From Pseudomonas mangiferae (GTDB lineage: Bacteria > Pseudomonadota > Gammaproteobacteria > Pseudomonadales > Pseudomonadaceae): a stretch of DNA of 64,000 nt. Each line of letters starts with the position of its first letter. Positions within the stretch are counted from its first letter, which is position 1. This document shows, piece by piece, positions 48,479-59,700 of this stretch. The position numbers were made by a program, and so were the translations under genes. The DNA lies in the NCBI RefSeq assembly GCF_007109405.1, contig NZ_VJOY01000003.1:1-64000 (forward strand), in the 5' to 3' direction. Below the pieces are notes generated by a model. It searched no databases. It was not told where the DNA came from and saw nothing but the letters and a program-made list of their open reading frames with translations.

Positions 48479-49489
48479 TTACAGATAGTGTTTTATCAAC
48501 AACTCAGCCGACCGCACGGCGTTCAATGCCGCGCCTTTTCGCACATTATCAGAAGCAATCCACAAATTGAGTTCGCGGGGATCGTGCAAACCGCCGCGCA
48601 GGCGGCCGACATGGATGACGTCCTGGCCCACGGCGTCGCCGACCACGCTCGGGCAGTCGTCGCCTTCGGCCAATTCCAGGCCTTCGGCGTCCGCCAGCCG
48701 TGCACGGACCTGCGCCAGGTCCGGCGCCTCCCCGGTCAGCACAGACACACTGAGGCTATCGCCGAAGAACACCGGTACCTGGATGCAGGTGACGGCCACC
48801 TCCAGCCCGGGCAGCCCCAGCAGCGCGCGCAGTTCGTCGTGGACCCGGCGCTCCAGGCAGCCGTGACCCTCCCCGTCCGCAGTATCCACCATGCCCAGCA
48901 GGTTGAAGGCCATCTGCCCGCCGAACACCCGCGGCTCCAGGGGCCGGGCGTTGAGCAGCTCGGCCGTCTGCCGGGCCAGCTCGCCCACCCCTTCCTGGCC
49001 GCGACTGGATACGGCCAGACAGGCGGTGACGGTGACCCGCTGCAGGGACAGCAGCGGACACAGCGGCGCCAGGGCGGCCGCCAGCAGGATCGCCGGGGCA
49101 CAGGGATTGCCAATGCGCAGCGGAGGCGTGAGGTCGACCAGACGCTCGCCGTTGGCCTCGGCCACCACCCAGGTCAGGGTCGCCGGATCGAGCCCGCCGC
49201 TCAGGTCGACGACGCTGCAGCCGGCTGCTGTCAGCCGCGCGTCCAGGGCCGCGGCGCGGGTCGCTTCGCCGGCCAGGAACACCAGGCGCACCTGGGCGAA
49301 GTCGAAAGCGTCCAGGTCGCGGACCCGCAGGTTGCGCCCCTTGAACGGCAGCGCGTGGCCGATAGCCTCGCCGCTGCCCAGCAGGTGCAGCGTACCCACG
49401 GGGAAGTGCCGCTCTTCCAGCAGCTCCACCAGCAGTTCGCCCACCAGGCCGGTGGCGCCGACGATGGCGATATCGAGAGAAGACGGCAT
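48479..49489 (-). CDS. usg: Aspartate-semialdehyde dehydrogenase paralogue, Usg-1 type
   Basis: A 336-residue homologue of Asd with the N-terminal NADP-binding loop IVGATGLVGELL. The catalytic set of true Asd is not kept: the Gln of YQAASGAG is absent (VTACLAVSSRGQEGV), and the Arg/His of [10 protein letters not shown] are replaced (VPVFFGDSLSV). A Cys remains in GNPCAPAILL but is shifted by one residue. It therefore probably lacks dehydrogenase activity. ATG 49489 has GGAGG eight bases upstream. It lies between asd and fimV, as in P. aeruginosa. Confidence 0.9.
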   Translation of the reverse strand: MPSSLDIAIVGATGLVGELLVELLEERHFPVGTLHLLGSGEAIGHALPFKGRNLRVRDLDAFDFAQVRLVFLAGEATRAAALDARLTAAGCSVVDLSGGLDPATLTWVVAEANGERLVDLTPPLRIGNPCAPAILLAAALAPLCPLLSLQRVTVTACLAVSSRGQEGVGELARQTAELLNARPLEPRVFGGQMAFNLLGMVDTADGEGHGCLERRVHDELRALLGLPGLEVAVTCIQVPVFFGDSLSVSVLTGEAPDLAQVRARLADAEGLELAEGDDCPSVVGDAVGQDVIHVGRLRGGLHDPRELNLWIASDNVRKGAALNAVRSAELLIKHYL

Positions 49490-49604
49490 GCCAGAGGCCT
49501 CCGGAAAAAGGAGAGGCACTCTATAGAGGAAGGTAGGCCTTGGCCAGTGAAATGGGCCAGGGCGAGGGCCGCTCACCCCGCCGGGAGCGAGCGGCCTCGT
49601 CGGC

Positions 49605-50717
49605 TCAGCGCTCCAGCAGGATGCGCAGCATGCGCCGCAGGGGCTCGGCAGCGCCCCACAGCAGCTGGTCGCCGACGGTGAAGGCGCCCAGGTACTGGGA
49701 CCCCATGTTGAGCTTGCGCAGCCGCCCGACCGGGACGCTCAGGGTGCCGGTGACCGCCGTGGGGGTCAGCTCGCGCATGCTGGCGTCGCGCTGGTTGGGC
49801 ACCAGTTTCACCCAGGGGTTGTGGCCGCTGATCATGCCTTCGATGTCGGACAGCGGCACGTCCTTGTTCAGCTTGATGGTTAGCGCCTGGCTGTGGCAGC
49901 GCATGGCGCCGATGCGCACGCAGATGCCGTCCACCGGGATCGGGTTCTTGAAGCGACCGAGGATCTTGTTGGTCTCCGCCTGGCCTTTCCACTCCTCGCG
50001 GCTCTGGCCATTGGGCAGTTCCTTGTCGATCCAGGGGATCAGGCTGCCGGCCAGGGGTACGCCGAAATGCTCGGCCGGGAACGCCTCGCCGCGCTGGGCC
50101 TGGGCGACCTTGCGGTCGATGTCGAGGATCGCGCTGGCCGGGTCGGCCAGGTCGTCCGCCACCGCGGCCTCGATGGCGCCCATCTGGCGGATCAGCTCGC
50201 GCATGTTCTGCGCGCCGGCGCCGGAGGCGGCCTGGTAGGTCATGACGCTCATCCACTCCACGAGCCCGGCCTCGAAGAGCCCGCCCAGGCCCATCAGCAT
50301 GAGGCTGACGGTGCAGTTGCCGCCGATGTAGTTCTTGATCCCGGCGTCCAGCTTCTGATCAATGACCTTGCGGTTGACCGGGTCCAGCACCACGACGGCG
50401 TCGTCTTCCATGCGCAGGGTGGAGGCGGCGTCGATCCAGTAGCCTTGCCAGCCGGCTTCGCGCAGCTTGGGGAAGACCTCGCCGGTGTAGTCGCCGCCCT
50501 GGCAGGTGACGATCACGTCCAGTGCCTTGAGTTCGTCGATGCTGTAGGCGTCCTTCAGCGGTGCGGTGTCCTTGCCGATGGCCGGGCCCTGGCCGCCGAC
50601 GTTGGAGGTGGTGAAGAACACCGGCTCGATCAGATCGAAGTCCCGCTCTTCCAGCATTCGCTGCATGAGCACGGACCCCACCATGCCGCGCCAACCGATC
50701 AGACCTACTCGTTTCAT
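49605..50717 (-). CDS. asd: Aspartate-semialdehyde dehydrogenase
   Basis: A 370-residue Asd that makes aspartate semialdehyde for lysine, threonine, methionine and diaminopimelate. The catalytic Cys is in [17 protein letters not shown], the Gln in [12 protein letters not shown] and the Arg/His in [20 protein letters not shown] loop is [16 protein letters not shown]. It lies 209 bases after leuB on the same strand. Length and motifs are those of the gamma-proteobacterial enzyme. Confidence 0.97.
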   Translation of the reverse strand: MKRVGLIGWRGMVGSVLMQRMLEERDFDLIEPVFFTTSNVGGQGPAIGKDTAPLKDAYSIDELKALDVIVTCQGGDYTGEVFPKLREAGWQGYWIDAASTLRMEDDAVVVLDPVNRKVIDQKLDAGIKNYIGGNCTVSLMLMGLGGLFEAGLVEWMSVMTYQAASGAGAQNMRELIRQMGAIEAAVADDLADPASAILDIDRKVAQAQRGEAFPAEHFGVPLAGSLIPWIDKELPNGQSREEWKGQAETNKILGRFKNPIPVDGICVRIGAMRCHSQALTIKLNKDVPLSDIEGMISGHNPWVKLVPNQRDASMRELTPTAVTGTLSVPVGRLRKLNMGSQYLGAFTVGDQLLWGAAEPLRRMLRILLER

Positions 50718-50926
50718 CGCACTACACCTTCATGATTGCCGGCAACGGCGCTGCGTCGTCGCAGCTCGCGCGTGTCCGGCATACCGTTGGACCGTCCCGC
50801 CGGCGCGAGCCGCCCGTTCCCGAAAAAGGAACGCCGGCCCGATGCGGACCGGCGGAGCGATCACTCGTCGCTGGTGAAACCAGCTTGGAAAAAGCGAGCC
50901 GCCGGCTGACCGGCGGACCCGACAGA

Positions 50927-52006
<1,080 letters not shown>

Positions 52007-52073
52007 AACATCCTCGGGGCTGCGGGCCGGCCGTCATCGGGGTGGACGGGCCGGTCCGTTGATGGAAAGGGAT

Positions 52074-52838
52074 TCAGGCGCCGCGCTCGGCCCAGAGCAC
52101 CACGACATCGGTGCTGAAGGTGCCGTCGGGCTCGATGCGGAAATAGCGGCGGACTTCCTCGCCGACCGCCGCCTGCAGCGCCAGGATGGCGTCGCGCATC
52201 ACCGGCGGGGTGCGCATCCGGGCGATCCAGGTGGGGAAGTCCAGGCGCAGCCGCTGCAGGCCATGGCCGCTGCAGCGCAGGCCGGCCTCGCCCACCGTGC
52301 GCAGCCACTCAGCCACGCTGTAGTCACGCACGTGGCTGGTGTCGCGCAGCACTTCCACGGTCTGCAGGTAGGTATCCAGCAGCGGCTCGCCGGGAGCGCT
52401 GACGTCGATGAAGGCGGCCGTGCCGCCCGGCTTGAGCACCCGGCGCACCTCGCGCAGGGCCTGGCCGAGGTCGCTCCAGTGGTGGGCGGAATAGCGGCTG
52501 AAGACGAAGTCGAAGGAGGCGTCGTCGAACGGCAGGCGCTCCGCGGCGCCGGGCACCGTGCGCAGGTTGTCGAGGCCACGCTCGGCGGCCGTGCGGGCCA
52601 CTACGTCGAGCATCTGCTGAGACAGGTCGTAGGCCACTACCTCCGCCACCGAGGCGGCGACGTGGAAGCCGACGTGGCCGGCGCCGCAGCCCAGATCCAG
52701 CACCCGCGCATCGGTGCGCCCGGCGACCCGGGCCTGCAGCTGAGCGAATTCCTCGCCCTGGGCATGCACCGCGCTGTTCAGGTACGCCTGGGCCTGTTCG
52801 CCGAACTGGCGCTGGACCACCTGCTGATGACCGCTCAT
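52074..52838 (-). CDS. Class I SAM-dependent methyltransferase
   Basis: A 254-residue Rossmann-type methyltransferase. SAM motif I is RVLDLGCGAGHVGFHVA (about 45-61), motif II DNLRTVPGAAERLPFDDASFD and motif III RVLKPGGTAAFIDV. It resembles the UbiE/Methyltransf_11 group, but the substrate is not known. It lies between leuB and leuD, an arrangement also remembered in P. aeruginosa, so it may simply share the leu transcript. Confidence 0.88.
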   Translation of the reverse strand: MSGHQQVVQRQFGEQAQAYLNSAVHAQGEEFAQLQARVAGRTDARVLDLGCGAGHVGFHVAASVAEVVAYDLSQQMLDVVARTAAERGLDNLRTVPGAAERLPFDDASFDFVFSRYSAHHWSDLGQALREVRRVLKPGGTAAFIDVSAPGEPLLDTYLQTVEVLRDTSHVRDYSVAEWLRTVGEAGLRCSGHGLQRLRLDFPTWIARMRTPPVMRDAILALQAAVGEEVRRYFRIEPDGTFSTDVVVLWAERGA

Positions 52839-52865
52839 GACTGCTCCTTCGGGTGACCGCCGTGA

Positions 52866-53360
52866 TCAGCGGTAGGTGGGGACGCCCGGATCGCAGCGAT
52901 CCTTGCGCCATTGCCCGGCCAGTTCGCCGGTCTGGTTCATGGAGCCGTTCTTCAGGCTGTAGCGGCCGTGGTAGGTCGTCTCGCTGTCCAGCTGCATCTG
53001 GAACGGGCCGCTGCCCATCTGCGGGCCGCAGGCCAGCGTCCCGGTGACCTGGCGCCCGACCCGCTTGTAGTTCTGGATACTGCAGCCACCCTGCCCCTTG
53101 AAGGCGCTCACCGCCTTGTCCAGGGAGGTCTGGTCCGGGGCCACGCACTGGCGGCTGGTGAGGGTCTGCCCGCCCACCGGCAGCTGCAGGCCGAACTGCT
53201 TCATCTGGGCCACCTGTTCCGGCGTGAGCTGGGGCATGCCGTCGATGTTCATCTTCAGGGTGACGTCCCACTGGCCCGGGCGGACCCGATCCAGGGTGTC
53301 GGCCGAGGCCGACAGGCACACCAGGGCACAGCCCGCGAAAAGCGCCGCTGACAACCGCAT
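52866..53360 (-). CDS. Secreted DUF3617-like protein
   Basis: A 164-residue protein with a clear Sec signal peptide (MRLSAALFAGCALVCLSASA-D). The mature part begins TLDRVRPGQWDVTLKMNIDG, typical of the DUF3617 group, with two pairs of cysteines spaced to form disulfides (Cys about 76, 96, 114, 158). Function unknown; periplasmic. ATG 53360 with AGAGGAA just upstream is preferred over the longer frame. It lies between leuD and the methyltransferase gene. Confidence 0.75.
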   Translation of the reverse strand: MRLSAALFAGCALVCLSASADTLDRVRPGQWDVTLKMNIDGMPQLTPEQVAQMKQFGLQLPVGGQTLTSRQCVAPDQTSLDKAVSAFKGQGGCSIQNYKRVGRQVTGTLACGPQMGSGPFQMQLDSETTYHGRYSLKNGSMNQTGELAGQWRKDRCDPGVPTYR

Positions 53361-53418
53361 AAAGGTTCCTCTTTCCGTCGTTCGGGGGCGCGACGCCGCC
53401 GCGCCCCGCGGGGACGGT

Positions 53419-54063
53419 TCAGGCGTCGCGGAACAACCAGGGTTGGCGCTGCCGGTGGCCGGCTTCGAAACCCTTGATCGCCTCGGCATCCTGCAGGGTC
53501 AGGCCGATGTCGTCGAGCCCGTTGAGCAGGCAATGCTTGCGGAAGGCGTCGATCTCGAAGCCGTAGCGGGTGCCGTCCGGCAGGTTGACGGTCTGCCCGG
53601 CCAGGTCGACGGTCAGCTGGTAGCCTTCCCGAGCCTCCACCTGGCGGAACAGCTCGTCCACCTCTGCCTCGGCCAGCACGATCGGCAACAGGCCGTTCTT
53701 GAAGCTGTTGTTGAAGAAGATGTCGGCGAAGCTGGGCGCGATCACCGCGCGGAACCCGTATTCGTCCAGCGCCCAGGGGGCGTGCTCGCGGGACGAGCCG
53801 CAGCCGAAGTTCTCGCGGGCCAGCAGCACGCTGGCGCCCTGGTAGCGTGGGAAGTTCAGCACGAACTCCGGGTTGATCGGGCGGCGGCTGTTGTCCTGGT
53901 TGGGCTGGCCCACGTCCAGGTAGCGCCACTCGTCGAACAGGTTCGGGCCGAAGCCGGTGCGCTTGATGGACTTGAGAAACTGCTTGGGGATGATCTGGTC
54001 AGTGTCGACGTTGGCGCGGTCGAGGGGGCAGACCAACCCGGTGTGCTGGGTAAAGGCTTTCAT
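53419..54063 (-). CDS. leuD: 3-isopropylmalate dehydratase small subunit
   Basis: A 214-residue swivel-domain subunit. It starts [29 protein letters not shown] and contains [15 protein letters not shown], both diagnostic for LeuD. ATG 54063 has GGAG six bases upstream. It starts 10 bases after the leuC stop and works with LeuC in the second step of leucine synthesis. Confidence 0.97.
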   Translation of the reverse strand: MKAFTQHTGLVCPLDRANVDTDQIIPKQFLKSIKRTGFGPNLFDEWRYLDVGQPNQDNSRRPINPEFVLNFPRYQGASVLLARENFGCGSSREHAPWALDEYGFRAVIAPSFADIFFNNSFKNGLLPIVLAEAEVDELFRQVEAREGYQLTVDLAGQTVNLPDGTRYGFEIDAFRKHCLLNGLDDIGLTLQDAEAIKGFEAGHRQRQPWLFRDA

Positions 54064-54073
54064 GGCGGTCTCC

Positions 54074-55501
54074 TCAGGCCTGGAGCAATTCACGGACGTC
54101 GATGAAGCGACCGGTCACGGCCGCCGCGGCGGCCATCGCCGGGCTCACCAGGTGAGTGCGGCCACCGGCGCCCTGGCGCCCTTCGAAGTTACGGTTGGAG
54201 GTGGAGGCGCAATGTTCGCCGCTGCCCAGCTTGTCCGGGTTCATCGCCAGGCACATGGAGCAACCCGGCTCGCGCCATTCGAACCCGGCCTCGATGAAGA
54301 TGCGGTCCAGCCCTTCCCGCTCCGCCTGCTCCTTGACCAGACCCGAGCCCGGTACCACCAGGGCCTGCTTGACGCTGGCGGCCACCTTGCGGCCCTTGGC
54401 CACTTCGGCGGCGGCCCGCAGGTCCTCGATTCGCGAGTTGGTGCAGGAGCCGATGAACACCCGGTCGAGGCGGATATCGGTGATCGGCTGGTTGGGCGCC
54501 AGGCCCATGTACTTGAGGGCCCGGGCGATGGAATCGCGTTTCACCGGGTCGGCCTCCACCGCCGGGTCCGGCACGTTCTGGTCCACCGCCAGCACCATCT
54601 CGGGCGAGGTGCCCCAGCTGACCTGGGGCTTGATGTCCTCGGCGCGCAGCTCCACCACGGTGTCGAACACCGCGTCGGGGTCGGACACCAGGTCGCGCCA
54701 GGCGGCCACGGCCTTCGGCCAATCGTCCCCGTGGGGCGCGAACGGCCGCCCTTCGACATAGGCGATGGTCTTCTCGTCCACCGCCACCATGCCCACCCGG
54801 GCGCCGGCCTCGATGGCCATGTTGCAGAGGGTCATGCGGCCTTCCATGGACAGGTCGCGGATGGCGCTGCCGGCGAACTCCAGCGCATGGCCGTTACCGC
54901 CGGCGGTGCCGATCCGGCCGATCACTGCCAGCACGATGTCCTTGGCAGTGACGCCGAACGGCAAGCTGCCGTCGACCCGCACCTGCATATTCTTCATCTT
55001 CTTCGCCACCAGGCACTGGGTGGCCAGCACGTGCTCCACCTCGGAGGTGCCGATGCCGTGGGCCAGGGCACCGAAGGCGCCGTGGGTGGACGTGTGGGAG
55101 TCGCCGCAGACCACCGTCATGCCGGGCAGGGTCGCGCCCTGCTCCGGGCCGATGACGTGGACGATGCCCTGGCGCACGTCGTTCATCTTGAATTCCAGGA
55201 TGCCGAAGGCGTCACAGTTCTCGTCCAGGGTCTTCACCTGGATGCGCGAGACCTCGTCGGCGATGGCGTCGAGGCCGCCGCGCCGCTCCACCGGGGTGGT
55301 GGGCACGTTGTGGTCGGGGGTGGCGATGTTGGTGTCGATGCGCCAGGGCGCGCGACTGGCGAGGCGCAGGCCCTCGAAGGCCTGGGGCGAGGTCACCTCG
55401 TGGAGGATGTGGCGGTCGATGTAGATCAGCGACGACCCATCGTCGCGCCGCTTGACCTCATGGGCCTCCCACAACTTGTCGTAGAGCGTTTTGCCGGCCA
55501 T
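54074..55501 (-). CDS. leuC: 3-isopropylmalate dehydratase large subunit
   Basis: A 475-residue aconitase-type subunit with the three iron-sulfur-ligand cysteines in [13 protein letters not shown] and [13 protein letters not shown]. It is first gene of the leu run on the minus strand and divergent from a LysR regulator 182 bases away. Length and motifs are normal. Confidence 0.97.
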   Translation of the reverse strand: MAGKTLYDKLWEAHEVKRRDDGSSLIYIDRHILHEVTSPQAFEGLRLASRAPWRIDTNIATPDHNVPTTPVERRGGLDAIADEVSRIQVKTLDENCDAFGILEFKMNDVRQGIVHVIGPEQGATLPGMTVVCGDSHTSTHGAFGALAHGIGTSEVEHVLATQCLVAKKMKNMQVRVDGSLPFGVTAKDIVLAVIGRIGTAGGNGHALEFAGSAIRDLSMEGRMTLCNMAIEAGARVGMVAVDEKTIAYVEGRPFAPHGDDWPKAVAAWRDLVSDPDAVFDTVVELRAEDIKPQVSWGTSPEMVLAVDQNVPDPAVEADPVKRDSIARALKYMGLAPNQPITDIRLDRVFIGSCTNSRIEDLRAAAEVAKGRKVAASVKQALVVPGSGLVKEQAEREGLDRIFIEAGFEWREPGCSMCLAMNPDKLGSGEHCASTSNRNFEGRQGAGGRTHLVSPAMAAAAAVTGRFIDVRELLQA

Positions 55502-55683
55502 CGCAGTGTCCTCATCAGCGTCTTTCTATGCCGTTGCGGTGCCTTTCCACGGTGAAAGGCCCCTCGGCTTGTGGGGTCGATGGTAGGGAGATGGCTCGGA
55601 TAACTCAAATTCATATTTTTCATCCATTGAATAACCCGGAGGAATGATTAAAGTGATCGCCTCCTTTCATTCTGGCCACCGCC
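55502..55683. promoter_or_regulatory. Divergent leuC / LysR promoter region
   Basis: A 182-bp gap between divergent starts. The centre (about 55590-55625) is A/T-rich, with TCATATTTTTCATCC, consistent with promoters. No clear T-N11-A operator stands out. Confidence 0.45.
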
Positions 55684-56565
55684 ATGGACCTCGGGAACCT
55701 CAACGCCTTTATCGCCATCGCCGAGACCGGCAGTTTTTCCAGCGCGGCGGAGCGCCTGCACCTGACCCAGCCGGCGGTGAGCAAGCGCATCGCCGCCCTG
55801 GAGCAGCAGCTGGACGTGCGCCTGTTCGACCGCCTCGGCCGGGAGATCGGCCTCACCGAGTCCGGGCGGGCGCTGCTGCCCCGGGCGTACCAGATCCTCA
55901 ACGTACTGGACGACACCCGGCGGGCCCTGACCAACCTCAGCGGCGACGTCAGCGGCCGGCTGACCCTGGCCACCAGCCACCACATCGGCCTGCACCGGCT
56001 GCCGCCGCTGCTGCGCGCCTTCACCCGCGCCTACCCGAAGGTTGCGCTGGATATCCGCTTCCTGGATTCCGAAAAGGCCTACGAGGAAATCCTCCACGGC
56101 CGCGCGGAACTGGCGGTGATCACCCTGGCGCCCGACGCCGCCACGTCGGTGAAGGCGGTGGCGGTCTGGGACGACCCGCTGGACTTCGTCGCCGCCACCG
56201 ACCATCCCCTGGCCCGGGACGCCCAGGTGACGCTGGCGGACATCGCCGGGCACCCGGCGGTGTTCCCCGGCGACAACACCTTCACCCACGACATCGTCCG
56301 GCGCCTGTTCGAGGCGCAGCGGCTGACGCCCAACGTGGCCATGAGCACCAACTACCTGGAGACCATCAAGATGATGGTCTCCATCGGCATCGCCTGGAGC
56401 GTGCTGCCACGCACCATGCTGGACGAGCAGGTCACCCGCCTGCCCCTGCAGGGCATCCAGCTGAGTCGTCGGCTAGGTTACATCCTGCACACCGAGCGCA
56501 CCCTGTCCAACGCCGCCCGGGCCTTCATGGCGCTGCTGGATGCCCAGCGCGACGACCTTGCCTAG
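55684..56565 (+). CDS. LysR-family regulator divergent from leuCD
   Basis: A 293-residue LysR protein. The winged helix reads FIAIAETGSFSSAAERLHLTQPAVSKRIAALE, and the effector domain spans about 88-290. It corresponds in position to the LysR gene next to leuC in P. aeruginosa (PA3122 from memory). It probably regulates leuC and its own gene, but the effector is not known. Confidence 0.9.
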   Translation: MDLGNLNAFIAIAETGSFSSAAERLHLTQPAVSKRIAALEQQLDVRLFDRLGREIGLTESGRALLPRAYQILNVLDDTRRALTNLSGDVSGRLTLATSHHIGLHRLPPLLRAFTRAYPKVALDIRFLDSEKAYEEILHGRAELAVITLAPDAATSVKAVAVWDDPLDFVAATDHPLARDAQVTLADIAGHPAVFPGDNTFTHDIVRRLFEAQRLTPNVAMSTNYLETIKMMVSIGIAWSVLPRTMLDEQVTRLPLQGIQLSRRLGYILHTERTLSNAARAFMALLDAQRDDLA

Positions 56566-56714
56566 GGGCGCCCGCTGTGGCTAACGTGAGGGCACCCCGG
56601 CGACCCGGCCCGCCCCGTGTGCGTCGTCCCCGGCCCGCGCCCTCCGCATTCGCGGCCCTTCCTCGCCCGCCCCGCCCGGCGGTACGTCCCTCTTCCAGCC
56701 GAGCCTGAACCACG

Positions 56715-59700
56715 ATGTCCGATCCGTCCGACCGCACGCCCCCGCTGCCCTTCATCCCGGCGCTTGACCCCGCGCAGGTGGAGGACTCCTGGCAGGACAG
56801 CCGGATGCTGCTCGCCGCCTTCAACGCCGCGCGCCTGGGGGCCTGGCGCTGGGACGTCGACAGCGGCCGGGTCGACTGGTCGCGGCGGGCCCAGGCGCTG
56901 TACGGCTTCGACCCGAAGCAACCGCTCACCGAACGCATCGACTACCTGGGGATGATCCCGGCGGAGGACCGCCCCGGCGTGGTCAAGCTGTTCGAGGACG
57001 TACTGGCCGGGCAGCCCTCGCCCCGCGCCTTCCTGCACCGGGTGCGCTGGCCGGACGGCAACCTGCGCTGGCTGGAGGTCAGCGGCAGCCTGCAACGCGA
57101 CGCCGACGGTCGGCGCGTGATGCTCGGGACGATCCGCGACGTGACCGCACAACAGAACCATGCCGAGGCACTGGTCAGCAGCGAGCGACGCTTTTCCACG
57201 CTGTTCCACCTGAGCCCCGACGTGGTGCTGCTGATCCGTTTCGACGACGGCCAGATCATCGAAGCCAACCAGCACTTCGGCAGCCTGTTCGGCTGGGCGC
57301 CCAGCGAATTCATGGGCCAGCCCATCGTCAGCCTCGGCCTGTGGGTGGACCTGGCGCAGCGCGAGCGCCTGCGCCACGAGGCGCCGCTGACCGAGGAACC
57401 GGTGGTGCAGGAAGTGCAGTGGCGCACCCGCGACGGCCGGGTGCTGGACGGCGTGCTGTCCAGCCAGTACATCGTCCTGGACGGCCAGGCCTGCCTGCTC
57501 AGCACCTTCCTCGACACCACCGAGCGCAAGCGCGCCGAGGCCGCACTGCAGGCCAGCGAGGAGAAATTCGCCAAGGCCTTCCAGACCAGCAGCGACGTCG
57601 TGGTGATCAGCGACAAGGCCAGCGGCAAGCTGATCGAGGTGAACGCCACCTTCGAGCGCCAGCTGGGCTGGACCGCCGCCGACGCCGTCGGCCACACCTC
57701 GGTGGAACTGGGCTTCTGGCCCCGGGCCGAGGACCGCGAGCGCATGCTCGCCACCCTGCAGCGGGACGGCGGGCTCAACCAGTACGAGACCCAGCTGGCC
57801 AACCGCGAGGGTGGCATCAGCATCTACCTGATCAACGGCGGCGAGATCGAGCTGAACGGGCGGCCCTGCCTGGTGCTGACCATCCGCGACATCAGCGGCC
57901 AGCGGCGCCAGGAAGCGGCCCTCAAGGAAAGCCAGGAACGCCTGACCCTGGCTCTGGACTCCGCGGAACTGGGCACCTGGGACTGGCACATCCCCAGCGG
58001 CCGGCTGTACGGCTCGCCCCGCGCCTCGTCGCTCCACGGCCTGGCGGATGAGCCCTATCACGGCGACTTCAAACACTTCTTCCTGTGCGTGCCGCCGGAA
58101 GACCAGAACGCCATGCGCCAGGCCTATTTCGACCTGCTGGAAGGCCGTCGCCAGGACTACCAGATCACCTACCGGGCACGCTTCGCCAACGGCGTCACCC
58201 ATTACCTGGAAAGCACCGCGCGGTTGTATTTCGACGAGCGGGGCCAGCCGCTGCGGATGACCGGAATCCTGATGAACATCAGCGAGCGGGTGCAGCGGGA
58301 GCAGCGCCTGGCGGCCTCCGAGGAGAAGTTCGTCACCCTGTTCCAGGCCAGCCCGGAACCCATCTGCGTGTCCCTGGTGAAGGACGGCACCTTCATCGAG
58401 ATCAACCCCAGTTTCACCGAGGTGTTCGGCTGGCGGCCCGAGGAGATCGTCGGCCAGACCACCTCGGCCCTGGGGTTCTGGCTGGAACCGTCCCAGCGGG
58501 ACGCGATGATCGAAAAGCTCACCCACGATCAGGGCCTCAACGGCGAGATCGCCCGCTTCCGCACCAAGGACGGCCAGGAGCTGACCTGCGTGCTCTCCAG
58601 CCGCTTCATCCGGGTCGACCGGCAGTTGTGCATCACCACCACCTTCCGCGACATCAGCGACCGCCAGCGCGCGGAATCGGCCCTCAAGGCCAGCGAAGAG
58701 AAGTTCGCCAAGGCGTTCCACTCCAGCCCCGATGCCATCACCATCACCGAGCGCGACAGCGGCCGCTACATCGAGGTGAACGAAGGCTTCCACCGGCTCA
58801 CCGGCTACCGGCCCCAGGAAGTGATCGGGCGCACGGTGTACGACCTGGACGTCTGGGCCGACGGCCTGGAGCGGGACGACCTGCTGCACCGGCTGCAGCA
58901 CGACGGGCGCATCCACCACCTGGAACTGCGCGGCCTGCATCGCGACGGCAGCGAGCGGATCGTCGAGGTCTCGGTGGAGCCCATCGAGCTCAACGGCGTG
59001 TCCTGCCGGCTGCTCACCGCCCGGGACGTCAGCGAGCTGAAGAACGCCCAGGCCCAGGTGCGCCACCTGGCCTACCACGACCCGCTGACCAACCTGCCCA
59101 ACCGCGCGCTGCTGATCGACCGCCTGACCCAGCAGATCGCTCTGCTCAAGCGCCACGACATGCGTGGCGCCCTGCTGTTCCTAGACCTGGACCACTTCAA
59201 GCACATCAACGACTCCCTCGGCCACCCGGTGGGGGACGCGGTGTTGAAGATGGTCACCGCGCGCCTGGAGGCCAGCGTGCGCATGGAGGACACCGTCTCG
59301 CGCCTGGGTGGCGACGAGTTCGTGGTGCTGCTCTCGGGCCTGCCCGGCAAGCGCTCGGAGGTGACCCGCCAGGTGCGGCAGATCGCCGACAAGCTGCGCC
59401 GGATCATCGCCGAGCCGATGCTGCTGGACGGCCATCGCCTGCAGGTGACCCCCAGCATGGGCATCGCGCTGATCCCCGACCACGGCGAGAACCCCGCGGA
59501 CCTGCTCAAGCGCGCCGACATCGCCCTGTACCGGGCCAAGGATTCCGGGCGCAACACCCTGCAGCTGTTCCGCAGCACCATGCAGGAAGCCGCCAGCGAG
59601 CGCCTGCGGCTGGAGAACGACCTGCGCCTGGCCCTGGTGCGCGGCGAGTTCGAGCTGTACTTCCAGCCCCAGGTGGACGCCCGCGACAACCGCATCGTCG

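Noticed and set aside
45704-49681. Very long plus-strand frames opposite fimV and usg
   Set aside because: They are shadows of the repetitive, G/C-rich minus-strand codons; their predicted products are low-complexity Gly/Arg/Ser.
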